Assembly (NCBI GenBank): GCA_016715205.1
Contig: JADKBC010000048.1
Coordinates: forward strand, 186,001-250,000
DNA: 64,000 nt
Source of the DNA: Holophaga sp.
GTDB lineage: Bacteria > Acidobacteriota > Holophagae > Holophagales > Holophagaceae
Reading direction: 5' to 3'
Position 1 is the stretch's first letter. Each line of letters starts with the position of its first letter. A model generated the notes under the pieces. The model had not been told where the DNA came from. It worked only from the letters and a program-made list of their open reading frames with translations, and made no database searches. This document shows, piece after piece, positions 34,951-43,479 of this stretch. The translations under genes and the position numbers were made by a program.

Positions 34951-36303
34951 TTACTCGACCGTTCCAACGGAAAGTGCAGCTCCTCGTTTGAAGGCCTTTG
35001 CGAGCTCGCCCTGCGGGGAAGCGACTTCCAGTTCATCATAAAATTCGCAGCGATCCACCAGATCACCCAGGACTGCGGAAAGTGCAGCCAGCAATGGGCT
35101 CCAGGTCCAGAGGATGGCGGGCAACACAAAGCCTAGTCCTAACCGGGTAAGGGAAAGCCAGGGACGAAGTGGTTGGCCCTGGCGACGGAAATGCCATTTC
35201 CGATGCACATAGAGGAAGGTTTTCAACGCGAGCGCACCCGCAAAAAGGAACGGCAGTCGGGCCAGGATGCTCAGAAGATAGCACCCGTTCAGGAGCGCTT
35301 GACCGCTGTGGAGACTGGGTTTGCCCGTCGTCAAGGCCACCCGGTAGATGCGGTCGACTGCCAGCAGCCCGAGGAAGCCGACCAGGGCAGCCAACCAGGC
35401 CAGACCATGTTTGTGGGGGAAGAAAACCAGGTAGAGCCCCCCGAGTCCAAGAAAGCTTGAGACAAGGGCGATTTCGCGACTGAGCCAACTCGAGCGAAGA
35501 TGCAGCAGGGCACGCCAGGCCCGTTCTCGGCGCCCAAGATGCCACGCGGAAAGCCCCATGGCCAGCAGCCCCAATCCCAGAAAGGCCAACGGCGGAATCG
35601 CCGGCCCACCCATCCGGGCCGCAAGAAACCACCCCGCCAACACGGCCAGGATGGACGTGAAAATGACCAGCGACCATTCGCCCCGCAGGGTAATCTTGCG
35701 TTCCGGCACTGCCAGCACCTGGTCCAGAAAACTCGCCAACAAGGCAGGTTTGGGAACCACACACAGCTCTGGGCCGACGATCCTTCGCAGGGGCTGAAAG
35801 CGAATCGAAGGGTTCAGCGTGGAAGCGGGAAAGCCGGGGATATCGTGGTGCCGATTTTCCGGCGCGGATGGCTCAAAACCGAGGGCTTCCACAGGGCACC
35901 GGGCCACACAGGCAGGCTCTTGGCCCTGGCCGATGCGATCGAAACAGAAGGTGCATTTCTCGATGGTGCCAAGACCCGCATTGAACTTGGGCGCATCGTG
36001 GGGGCAGGCCCAGGTGCAATATCGGCAGCCCATGCACCGCTCGGCGTGAATGATGACGGCGCCTGTGGCGGCATCCTTGGTATAGGCATTGGCCGGGCAA
36101 TGCTTCAGGCAAGCCGGATCCTCGCAGTGATGACAGGCCAACGAAAGATGAAACATCGGCAAGGCGGGATGACGGAAACCATTGAAGGTGTGCACCTGAC
36201 GCCAATTGAGATCCTGCTGGGCATGGTTTTCCATCCAGCAGCCCACCACGCAGGCCTGGCAGCCTGTGCAGCGATTGAGATCGAACGTGAATTGAAAGGC
36301 CAT
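34951..36303 (-). CDS. Fused iron-sulfur (DmsB-like) and membrane-anchor (DmsC-like) subunit
   Basis: Electron-transfer subunit of 451 residues for the upstream molybdoenzyme. Residues 1-180 form a four-cluster ferredoxin: RCTGCQACVVGC, CHHCEDPACLKHC, CMGCRYCTWACP and CTFCFDRI...CVARCP. The remaining 270 residues contain about seven or eight hydrophobic helices, as in DmsC-type quinol-oxidising anchors. DmsB and DmsC are usually separate proteins, so this is a fusion; such fusions occur in some Acidobacteria and Deltaproteobacteria. The start codon overlaps the stop of the catalytic subunit gene, showing translational coupling. ATG 36303 was chosen; a GTG one codon earlier is possible. The complex would couple the quinone pool to reduction or oxidation of an unknown substrate. 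Confidence 0.88.
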   Translation of the reverse strand: MAFQFTFDLNRCTGCQACVVGCWMENHAQQDLNWRQVHTFNGFRHPALPMFHLSLACHHCEDPACLKHCPANAYTKDAATGAVIIHAERCMGCRYCTWACPHDAPKFNAGLGTIEKCTFCFDRIGQGQEPACVARCPVEALGFEPSAPENRHHDIPGFPASTLNPSIRFQPLRRIVGPELCVVPKPALLASFLDQVLAVPERKITLRGEWSLVIFTSILAVLAGWFLAARMGGPAIPPLAFLGLGLLAMGLSAWHLGRRERAWRALLHLRSSWLSREIALVSSFLGLGGLYLVFFPHKHGLAWLAALVGFLGLLAVDRIYRVALTTGKPSLHSGQALLNGCYLLSILARLPFLFAGALALKTFLYVHRKWHFRRQGQPLRPWLSLTRLGLGFVLPAILWTWSPLLAALSAVLGDLVDRCEFYDELEVASPQGELAKAFKRGAALSVGTVE

Positions 36304-38336
36304 CACCCACGCTCCACATCAACGCGATTGTCGTGGAAAGCTGCGCCGTAGCCCATGTCTGTCTCCCGGCCCAGGGACAGCAGGTTCACGGAGCCACCGT
36401 GCTCAGTTCCATACCCATTGAAGGCCACGACCACGTCAGGGCGAAGGCTCAAATCGATGCGCACCGGCAATCGCAACTCACCACGATCATTGAACACACG
36501 AGCCAGATCCCCGTTGTGCAAATGTCGAATCGCCGCATCCTCGGGTGACAGGAAAAGGGAAGGCCCGGGTTCAAATTGGCGAATCACGTCCAGGTTCAGG
36601 AATTGGCTGTGGATGCCGTTCTTGGTGTTAGGTGTAAGGAATTGGAGCGGGTATTTGCCCAACCCCGCACCTTCCACCGGTTCGCAGAATTCCGGCAGCG
36701 CTGCCACCTTCCAGCGGGCCACGGCCTCCTCGGACACAAGTTCGATACGCCCCGAGGGTGTAGGGAACTGCAGATCGGCAAAGGCCACCTCCGGTGTGCC
36801 TGGCGCCAGCACCGGCCCTTCTCGCAATTGTTCAAGCGTGATCGCAAAGGGCTTCAGCTTTGCTTCCAACCACTGTTCCACTCTGACGTCATCGGGCTCG
36901 GGAAGGATGCTGCTCAACGTGTTTTCATCCATGCCCAGGCGCTTGCCTAGTTCCCAATAGATCTCCGTTTCGGGTTTCACTTCCCCAGGTGGTTCGATGA
37001 GTTTTTGGCGCAGCTGGAGATAGGCGTGCCAGTAGGCGCCGATGACATCAGATTGCTCGAAGAGGCTCTTGCTGGGCAGGATTACGTCCGCTTCCCGGGC
37101 AGTGTCCGTGAGCCGTTCGTCCACCACCACGCGGAAATCGAGTCTGCGAAAAGCCGCTCGCACCGTGTGGGTTTCGGGGTTCTGGCTCAGAGGATTGCCG
37201 CGCTCGACCCAGGCAAAAGCCAGCGGCGGATTCTGCTGGGCCAGCATGTCCGCACCGAGCCGCGCGGTGCTGATGGAAATCCGGGCCACGCCATCCGGCT
37301 GTTCGGGTGGATAGAAATCAATCGGGTCTTTGATGTGCCCGAAAATCTGTGTCGAAAGGTTCGCGTAGACCCATCCTGCGCCAGGTTTGCCGATATTGCC
37401 GGTGATCGCCAGCAGGGCCAGCATGGCGCGCATGCTCTGGCCCGCGTTGGTGTACCGCTGCATCCCAAAACCTGCACAGATGGTCAAGGGTTTGGTACTG
37501 CCCATGAGCTGGGCCAGACATCGAAGCTGGGCCTCGGGCACGCCCGTGGTCGCGGCCGTGCGCTCGGGCGTCCAATCCTTCACATATTCCGCAAAGGCTT
37601 CAAACCCCAGCACGTGCGCCAGTATGAAATCGGTATCGACTTGACCCGCCGCAATGATGAGATGCGCCAACCCCAGCGCCAGCGCGCCATCTGTGCCGGG
37701 CTTTGGCTGCACCAAGAGCTGCGCCCGCTCGGAAGTTTGGGTGCGACGTGGGTCGATGGCCACGCAGGTGGCCCCCGCGGCCAGGGCCTGATCCACGAAT
37801 CGCATCTGATGCAGATTCGTCTCGGCGGCGTTCTTGCCCCACAGGACGATGAGACGCGCGTTGGCGAGGTCCCAGGGCGCGTTATGGACATTGTCGCCCA
37901 GGGTAAGGCGCGTGGCTTCCAAGCCTGCGGGCCAACAGAGATCGCCATAGGTGCTGGTGTAGCCACCAAAGGCCCGCCAGAAGCCAGCACCACAGCCGTT
38001 CAGCACTCCCTTGGTGCCGCTGGCGGAGTAGTAGAGGATGCTTTGTGGGCCATGTTTGGCCTTGGCTTCCTGGAGTTTTTCGGCAATCAAGGTGAGCGCA
38101 GCATTCCAGGAAATGCGCTCGAATACGCCCTCGCGCACACGGCGCAGTGGATGCAGGATGCGATCCGGATGATAAACGCGCTCCAGGTAGCTCAACCCCT
38201 TGAGGCAGGCGCCTTCAGGCGTGGCAAGGTTGCCGGCATGGGGATCGATGGCCGTCACGCGCCCACCTTCCACCGTCACCCGCATGGAACAGGTGCTGTA
38301 GCAATTGCGGGGGCACGCGGTGGTATGAACCGTCAT
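36303..38336 (-). CDS. Molybdopterin oxidoreductase catalytic subunit
   Basis: Mo/W-bis-MGD enzyme of the DMSO-reductase superfamily, 677 residues. The N-terminal [4Fe-4S] motif is CPRNCYSTC with a fourth Cys in GACLKGL near residue 44. YSASGTKGVLNG and WGKNAAETN lie in the cofactor-binding domains, and the C-terminal dinucleotide-binding domain has LTPNTKNGIHSQF...LFLSPEDAAIRHLHNGD. STYGDLCWPAG contains a Cys where the metal-coordinating residue could lie; this is inference. No Tat signal is present, so the enzyme should face the cytoplasm, unlike most DmsA/PsrA homologues. It forms an operon with the fused FeS-anchor gene. The substrate is not deducible. Confidence 0.9.
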   Translation of the reverse strand: MTVHTTACPRNCYSTCSMRVTVEGGRVTAIDPHAGNLATPEGACLKGLSYLERVYHPDRILHPLRRVREGVFERISWNAALTLIAEKLQEAKAKHGPQSILYYSASGTKGVLNGCGAGFWRAFGGYTSTYGDLCWPAGLEATRLTLGDNVHNAPWDLANARLIVLWGKNAAETNLHQMRFVDQALAAGATCVAIDPRRTQTSERAQLLVQPKPGTDGALALGLAHLIIAAGQVDTDFILAHVLGFEAFAEYVKDWTPERTAATTGVPEAQLRCLAQLMGSTKPLTICAGFGMQRYTNAGQSMRAMLALLAITGNIGKPGAGWVYANLSTQIFGHIKDPIDFYPPEQPDGVARISISTARLGADMLAQQNPPLAFAWVERGNPLSQNPETHTVRAAFRRLDFRVVVDERLTDTAREADVILPSKSLFEQSDVIGAYWHAYLQLRQKLIEPPGEVKPETEIYWELGKRLGMDENTLSSILPEPDDVRVEQWLEAKLKPFAITLEQLREGPVLAPGTPEVAFADLQFPTPSGRIELVSEEAVARWKVAALPEFCEPVEGAGLGKYPLQFLTPNTKNGIHSQFLNLDVIRQFEPGPSLFLSPEDAAIRHLHNGDLARVFNDRGELRLPVRIDLSLRPDVVVAFNGYGTEHGGSVNLLSLGRETDMGYGAAFHDNRVDVERG

Positions 38337-38389
38337 GGCAGCACCTTAACCTGATTCTCAGTGCGAAACATTTCCATACCAAAAAGCTA

Positions 38390-38432
38390 ACCGCGAAGCC
38401 GCCAAAAGTATTTCCTTTGGCACCTTCGCGGT
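38390..38432. repeat. REP-like palindromic element (CCGCGAAG type)
   Basis: ACCGCGAAG (38390-38398) pairs with CTTCGCGGT (38424-38432). An inner GCCAAA/TTTGGC pairing follows after a two-base internal loop. It lies between the molybdoenzyme promoter side and the 3' end of the PLP-enzyme gene, so it may terminate the latter. Its CAAAG/GCGAAG theme resembles the element near 29.9 kb. Confidence 0.65.
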
Positions 38433-38455
38433 GAGATTTACCGATTGTGATCGAC

Positions 38456-39703
38456 TTAAGCCTTCGCGAGGGCCTGGGCCAGATCAGCCATGAGATCCTC
38501 GGGATCCTCGAGGCCCACGGACACGCGGATCATGTTTTCCGTGATGCCCGCCTGCAGCTTTTCAGCAGCGGTCATGTCCGAATGGGTCATGGTGCCAGGA
38601 TGTTCAATCAAGGTCTCGATGCCCCCCAGACTCACGGCCAGTTTCATGTGCTGCACCGCATCCAGCACCCGGAAGGCTTCGGCTTCGCCGCCCTTCACCA
38701 GGAAGGAGATGATGCTGCCGGTGCCCGTGAACTGACGCTTCCAGATTTCCACCTGTCGCTCGCCCATTTCCGGCAAGCCGGGGTAGGCCACACGCTCGAT
38801 CTTGGGGTGTTTGCGCAGGAATTCCACGATCTTGAGCGCGTTCTCCTGCTGCTTTTCCATGCGGATCTGCAGGGTGCCCAGGGAACGGTGAATCAGCCAA
38901 GCCGTATCGGGGTCGGAATTGGAACCCAGAATGGTGCGCATGACCTTGACCTGGCCCATGAGTTCCTTGCGGCCCATGACAATGCCCGCCACCAGATCCG
39001 AATGCCCACCGAAAAACTTGGTGGCGGAGTACAGCACCAGATCAGCGCCCTGCTGAATCGGCGTTGAAAAGATGGGCCCCATGAAGGTGTTGTCCATCAT
39101 CACCAGGATCTTGCGGGTTTCATCCGAGTATTTGTCTGCGATCTCGCGGGCCGCTATCAGATCCGAGACCAACATGGTGGGATTGGCTGGGGATTCCATG
39201 TAGATCACCTTCACCGAGGGATCATCCCGGACCATGGCTTCCATTTCCTCTTTGCTGGCGCCCGCGGGGAAATGCTTGGTGCGAATGCTGAACGCAGGCA
39301 GGAGGTGACGGAAGAGGTACTGGGTCCCGCCATAGACCGGATCCGAAAACACCAACGTGTCGCCAGGTTTCAGAAAAGCCAGGCAGGCGCTGGAAATGGC
39401 GCCCATGCCGGAGGAAAAGACAGCCGCAGCCTCCGCGCCATCCCAGCCGGTGATCTTGTCTTCCAGTATTTCGCTATTGGGATTGTTCACCCGGGTGTAG
39501 ATCAGCGCCGGGCTCTCGCCCTGCTTCAACGTGTCCAGACCATAGGCGATCTCGAAGGCGCGCTTGCCCTCGGCGGCGGTTTTGAAAATGAAGGTGGAGG
39601 TGCGGAAGACCGGCGGCGTCGCTGCGCCCTCGGAGCGCTGAGGGTCGTAACCCTTCGAGAAAATCGCAGTCTGGGGTTTGACCTTGGGATGCTGGCTGGA
39701 CAT
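38456..39703 (-). CDS. Cys/Met metabolism PLP enzyme (methionine gamma-lyase or cystathionine synthase/lyase type)
   Basis: Pyridoxal-phosphate enzyme of 415 residues handling sulfur amino acids. The Schiff-base Lys is in YSATKFFGGHSD near residue 240; the PLP phosphate-binding SSGMGAIS and the stacking-Tyr region PVYGGTQYLF are present. The tail SLGGIETLIEHPGTMTHSDM is the family signature. Members include cystathionine gamma-synthase, gamma-lyase, O-acetylhomoserine sulfhydrylase and methionine gamma-lyase, which sequence reading alone does not separate. CAGGAG before ATG 39703 fixes the start. It is transcribed divergently from an Lrp/AsnC regulator, a common arrangement when the regulator responds to the amino acid being degraded. 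Confidence 0.9.
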   Translation of the reverse strand: MSSQHPKVKPQTAIFSKGYDPQRSEGAATPPVFRTSTFIFKTAAEGKRAFEIAYGLDTLKQGESPALIYTRVNNPNSEILEDKITGWDGAEAAAVFSSGMGAISSACLAFLKPGDTLVFSDPVYGGTQYLFRHLLPAFSIRTKHFPAGASKEEMEAMVRDDPSVKVIYMESPANPTMLVSDLIAAREIADKYSDETRKILVMMDNTFMGPIFSTPIQQGADLVLYSATKFFGGHSDLVAGIVMGRKELMGQVKVMRTILGSNSDPDTAWLIHRSLGTLQIRMEKQQENALKIVEFLRKHPKIERVAYPGLPEMGERQVEIWKRQFTGTGSIISFLVKGGEAEAFRVLDAVQHMKLAVSLGGIETLIEHPGTMTHSDMTAAEKLQAGITENMIRVSVGLEDPEDLMADLAQALAKA

Positions 39704-39802
39704 GGGCTCTCCTGAAATGAGGTCAATCATGGACCGAAGCTGAGCTTCAGGCTACGATCGGTCATCCTTCGTCTCCATCGAATGGTTTTCGGATTTCACG
39801 CC

Positions 39803-40303
39803 ATGAATGTGCCCATTGACCGAATAGATTTCGAAATTATCGATCTTCTACAGAAGGATGCTCGGCTATCCAACAAGGAACTGGCCGCGGCCGTGGGTCT
39901 GGCGGCGTCCTCCTGTCTTGCCCGCGTGCAACGGTTGCGCGCGGAGGGCGTCCTGCTTGGCTACCACGCGGAGGTGGCGCTAGAGGCCCTGGGCATCGGG
40001 CTCCAGGCCATGGTGGCGGTGCGCCTGCGCCAGCACAGCCGCACCCAGCTCAAGGCCTTTTGGAAACACCTCCGAAGCATGAAGGAAGTGCGGGCTGCCT
40101 ACCACGTCACCGGAGCCTACGATTTCCTGGTCCATGTGGTTGCCCGGGACATGGAACATTTGCGGGACTTGGCGCTGGATGCCTTCACCTCCCGCGCCGA
40201 AGTGGCCCATCTGGAAACATCCCTCATCTTTGAGCACCACGACAACCCCGTGGCGCCGCGTTTGTCCGCCCCAGAGCCGATTCCAGCCAAGAAGGGCCGT
40301 TAG
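39803..40303 (+). CDS. Lrp/AsnC family transcriptional regulator
   Basis: DNA-binding regulator of 166 residues. The N-terminal helix-turn-helix comprises RIDFEIIDLLQKDARLSNKELAAAVGL with the recognition helix SSCLARVQRLRAEGVL. The C-terminal RAM/AsnC ligand-binding domain carries VRAAYHVTGAYDFLVHVVARD. Such regulators bind amino acids and form octamers. It is divergent from the Cys/Met PLP-enzyme gene, so that gene is its probable target with methionine or another amino acid as ligand; this is inference. ATG 39803 begins the family-conserved region; ATG 39782 is an alternative. The 3' end overlaps the converging ftsX gene by four bases. Confidence 0.92.
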   Translation: MNVPIDRIDFEIIDLLQKDARLSNKELAAAVGLAASSCLARVQRLRAEGVLLGYHAEVALEALGIGLQAMVAVRLRQHSRTQLKAFWKHLRSMKEVRAAYHVTGAYDFLVHVVARDMEHLRDLALDAFTSRAEVAHLETSLIFEHHDNPVAPRLSAPEPIPAKKGR

Positions 40304-41232
40304 GCCTCCGCCTGCGCCATCAAGGCTTCGCGCTTCCGCTGGGCCCGCTGGGTGCTCCAGAAACCCCAAAGCGCACCCAGGGCACCGGTCAGGGTGCCCA
40401 GCAACCCGAGTAGGAACAGGCTTCGGAACGAAAAGAAACCCGTCTTCGCCAGCTGCACCAACAGCGGGGATAGGCCGCCCACGCCCCGACTCAGGGGCAG
40501 CCAGAGCCCCAGGAGCGCCAGCACCGCCAGGAGACTGGCCACAAAACCCAGCACCGCGCCTTCCACCAGCAGCGGGGTGCGGATGAAACTTTCCGTGGCG
40601 CCCACTAGGCGCATGGTGCCGATCTCTTCTTCCCGGGCCAGGATGCTCATGCGAATCACATTGCCCGTGGAAAAACCCGCAGCCACCAGGAGCAGAACAC
40701 CCAAGGTGCCCAGGGCCTGGCGCAGCAGCGAAGCAGATTTCTGGAGGGATTCCAATCGCTGCTGATCCACCACCACATCGCCCACCGCAGGCAGCTGCTT
40801 GAGGCTTTCCCCCACTTCGATGGCTTTGCGGGAAGTCAGCAGATCCGGCCGAAGGCTCAATTCCAGACTTTCTGGAATGGGTTCCTTGCCCAGGCTCTCC
40901 AGCATCAGGCCCGCATCCCGGGTGGTTTCCATGAAGCGACGGGTGCCTTCCGCTGCGGTGATGCGTTTCACGTTGTTGAAGCGAGGATCCCGCTTCAACA
41001 CGGCCTCCGTCTCATCCAGGCTCGCACCTTCCGCAGCAAAGACCGTTACCCGCGCCAGAGATTCCATGCGGGATACCCAGCGGTGCAGGCTTTCCACCGC
41101 CAGCAGGCCACCGCCCGCCAACAGTAGGCCTGAGGCCAAGGTGATCACCGCTAGAATGTGCTGCCCCCGGTGACGCAGAATATCCTTGCCCACATCCTGG
41201 AACAGGACTCCCAGAAGGCGCAGCCAGGCCAT
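40300..41232 (-). CDS. ftsX: Cell-division ABC permease FtsX
   Basis: Membrane protein of 310 residues with FtsX topology: one N-terminal helix (HILAVITLASGLLLAGGGLLAV), an extracytoplasmic domain of about 120 residues with the RFNNVKRITAAEG segment, and three C-terminal helices including the permease motif EEEIGTMRLVGATESFIRTPLLVEG in two parts. FtsX with FtsE couples ATP hydrolysis to activation of cell-wall hydrolases during division. The partner ftsE is not adjacent, which is unusual. Its ATG abuts the stop codon of an upstream lipoprotein gene, so translation may be coupled to that gene. Confidence 0.85.
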   Translation of the reverse strand: MAWLRLLGVLFQDVGKDILRHRGQHILAVITLASGLLLAGGGLLAVESLHRWVSRMESLARVTVFAAEGASLDETEAVLKRDPRFNNVKRITAAEGTRRFMETTRDAGLMLESLGKEPIPESLELSLRPDLLTSRKAIEVGESLKQLPAVGDVVVDQQRLESLQKSASLLRQALGTLGVLLLVAAGFSTGNVIRMSILAREEEIGTMRLVGATESFIRTPLLVEGAVLGFVASLLAVLALLGLWLPLSRGVGGLSPLLVQLAKTGFFSFRSLFLLGLLGTLTGALGALWGFWSTQRAQRKREALMAQAEA

Positions 41233-42318
41233 TCAGTTGCTCCCGTCCAGTGCCAAACCAAGGATCTGGCCCCCCGCGTATTCAAAGGCTTTGGGGGAAT
41301 CGCCCACGCTGGGATTGCGCCACAGCAAGATGGTAGTGGAACCGGCCGTGCCCACCATGTTCCCCCCTGCCAACCAATCTTTGCTGCCGGCATGGGTGAT
41401 GAAGCGCAGATTCGGCTGACCGGCGGCGGTGCCAAGGGCGGCATCGTTCGCCTGGTTGAACCCACTGGTGAAGCGCCCCAGTTTGTAGACCAGGATCGGC
41501 GGATCCCCCACTGCCCCTGCACTGGTTCGGCGCAATACATAGAGCAGGCTGTTGGATGAATCCAGGCCCAGGGAACCCGTGGTCCCCAGTACGGCGGAAT
41601 CGCTGTTGACGACCACCTGGGTGAAGGAACTCGAACCCTTGCGAATGCGCCCACCGGAATAGGACGTTCCGTTGTTGATCACGTTATCGCCGCCACCAAA
41701 GTAGGCGTACACACTCCCCTGGGAGGCGGCAACTCCGGTGGCCTTGATGTCAGTGCCGGAAGTGGCCCGAACCTGGATCAAGGGCACGGTTGTCCCATCC
41801 GAAATACTTCCAGGATTGGACACGGCCCAAATATGGGCATCCGTATCCGTGGTTTCGGTCACGTACAGCGTCCCATTACTGGGATCCACGGCCGCCTGAC
41901 CAAAAACGCCGCCGCTGAGGCGTTCGCTGCTGCTGCCCAGAGTGAACAGCACAATGTCGTTGGTGCTGGTGAGGGCGCCACTTTGGGTTCGAATGCGATC
42001 AATGCGGGCCACCTTGCCGGAGGCCGTCACCAGGAACAGTCGGTTGTTGCTGGGATCCATGGCCATGCCGCCCCAGCCCAGGGCCTTCACCTGATCCAGG
42101 GAGTTTCCAGAAATGGTGCGGTCTGGTGCCGGAAGGGTGGTGCCGTCGTAGACCACGCTGGCATCGTTCCAGGCCAGAACATCCCCCATGGCGCCATCAA
42201 AGACGTACAGCGTGGTGCCACTGACCGAGGTGCCCCCAATGGGTTCAATGCAGGCCAGCTGCAACAGCAGCACGGCAGTGGTGGCCCCGAGGTAACCGAG
42301 GCAGGTACGCAGATTCAT
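41233..42318 (-). CDS. Lipoprotein with repeat (NHL/propeller-like) domain
   Basis: Protein of 361 residues with a lipoprotein signal (TTAVLLLQLAC; Cys as acylation site). The remainder contains repeated short strands such as TTLYVFDGAMGDVLAWND, NRLFLVTASGKVARID and GTLYVTETTDTDAHIWAV, the pattern of NHL- or SMP30-like beta-propellers that bind ligands in the envelope. No catalytic residues are evident. GGGAG upstream of ATG 42318 sets the start. It lies directly between the DUF4388 gene and ftsX on the same strand, and its stop abuts the ftsX start, hinting at an envelope or division context. Confidence 0.7.
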   Translation of the reverse strand: MNLRTCLGYLGATTAVLLLQLACIEPIGGTSVSGTTLYVFDGAMGDVLAWNDASVVYDGTTLPAPDRTISGNSLDQVKALGWGGMAMDPSNNRLFLVTASGKVARIDRIRTQSGALTSTNDIVLFTLGSSSERLSGGVFGQAAVDPSNGTLYVTETTDTDAHIWAVSNPGSISDGTTVPLIQVRATSGTDIKATGVAASQGSVYAYFGGGDNVINNGTSYSGGRIRKGSSSFTQVVVNSDSAVLGTTGSLGLDSSNSLLYVLRRTSAGAVGDPPILVYKLGRFTSGFNQANDAALGTAAGQPNLRFITHAGSKDWLAGGNMVGTAGSTTILLWRNPSVGDSPKAFEYAGGQILGLALDGSN

Positions 42319-42331
42319 GGCAACTCCCTTT

Positions 42332-43366
42332 CTACTTACTAAAGAGTGCCTTGAGCTGGGCATTCAGGTTCTTCACCATATCCGCATCGCAACCCGCGTC
42401 CACGGCACTGCGAGAAATGGACAGGGCCAGATTCTTAACCGCTTCGGGGCCCTCACCGGCGTTTACCCGTAGGGCGGAATCCGCCAGCAAGGCGTTGACC
42501 ATGTCATGGTGCTGGGGCGGCAACGCGCCCCGGGCGGTGGTGGCGATCCGCTGACCAAAGGCATTCAGCTTGGTGATCTTGACGGGGTCCGTGACGGTGC
42601 CGCCCATGGGAGGCTTAGGCGCCTCCGCCATGGGAACAGGAATGGTCGCAGGCACCGGTTCGGGTTCGGGTTCGGGCTCAGGATCGAGCCGCTCGGTGAC
42701 CACCGGGAAGCCCTGGGGTGGATAATTGACGGGGGCCGCCACCACCTGGGGAACCGGCGCCGCAACGGGTGTTTCTACGGCAGGGGCCAAGTCCGCCGGG
42801 AGTTCGGGTTTCTTGCCTGAACGCATGCCCTTGAGCACGATCTGACCTGTCATCACCAAGTCGTAGAGATCCTTGGCAATGGTCAGAACCGGCTTCTGCA
42901 TCACGATGGCCAGCTCCGCCACCGTGTACCAACCGGTGATCAGGCTCAGAATGCGGGCCTGTCGGGGGTTCACGCCATGGGGCGTTTCGCCCGGCAGCAG
43001 GGTGGAAAAGGGATAGAGATCCAGGGAACTGATTTTCTGGCTGATGACGCGCCATTCGTCCATGCGCCGATGCATTTCCATGAGCACCGCAGCGTTGGAC
43101 TTGGTGATGGAAGGCGTAATCTCGAAGGTGCCTTCCTCGAAGTGATAGCTGCCGTCCAGCCACAAAGCGACTTCATAGATGGCGTCAAGGCTCTCGGTGT
43201 CATTCGTGACCGCGTGCACGAGCTTGCCGTCCTTCAAATAGATCTTGGCCCGCTTGTGATCGTCCACCACATGGAAACAACCGCTCTTTCCACTCTGACT
43301 TACCAACTGGATGATGTCGGGTAGCGGCGCTTCGCGCATGGAACCTTGGATGAGACCCTGCGACAT
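42332..43366 (-). CDS. DUF4388 domain protein
   Basis: Cytoplasmic protein of 344 residues. The N-terminal DUF4388/PATAN-like domain has LIQGSMREAPLPDIIQLV and GCFHVVDDHKRAKIYLKDGKLVHA; a helical region follows, with an SLITGWYTVAELAIVM segment resembling a winged helix. A proline-rich linker near residues 225-250 contains a PEPEPEPEP run encoded by a short GGGTTC-type tandem repeat. The C-terminus is a short helical domain. DUF4388 proteins occur in gliding, type IV pilus and signalling contexts in Acidobacteria, Myxococcota and others. No partner is in the window except the downstream lipoprotein and FtsX genes. Confidence 0.8.
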   Translation of the reverse strand: MSQGLIQGSMREAPLPDIIQLVSQSGKSGCFHVVDDHKRAKIYLKDGKLVHAVTNDTESLDAIYEVALWLDGSYHFEEGTFEITPSITKSNAAVLMEMHRRMDEWRVISQKISSLDLYPFSTLLPGETPHGVNPRQARILSLITGWYTVAELAIVMQKPVLTIAKDLYDLVMTGQIVLKGMRSGKKPELPADLAPAVETPVAAPVPQVVAAPVNYPPQGFPVVTERLDPEPEPEPEPVPATIPVPMAEAPKPPMGGTVTDPVKITKLNAFGQRIATTARGALPPQHHDMVNALLADSALRVNAGEGPEAVKNLALSISRSAVDAGCDADMVKNLNAQLKALFSK

Positions 43367-43479
43367 TCGAGATCCCCTTTTTCAGAAAGCGATTTGGGCT
43401 GGACAAAAAAGATTAGCACGAAGGAAAGACCAAAAATGGAGGCCTTCCCCTGGAATTGGGCCTAAGCGATGCTGGAGGC

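Noticed and set aside
37005..38354. Plus-strand frame of 449 codons
   Set aside because: It is antisense to the molybdoenzyme, whose motifs are complete.
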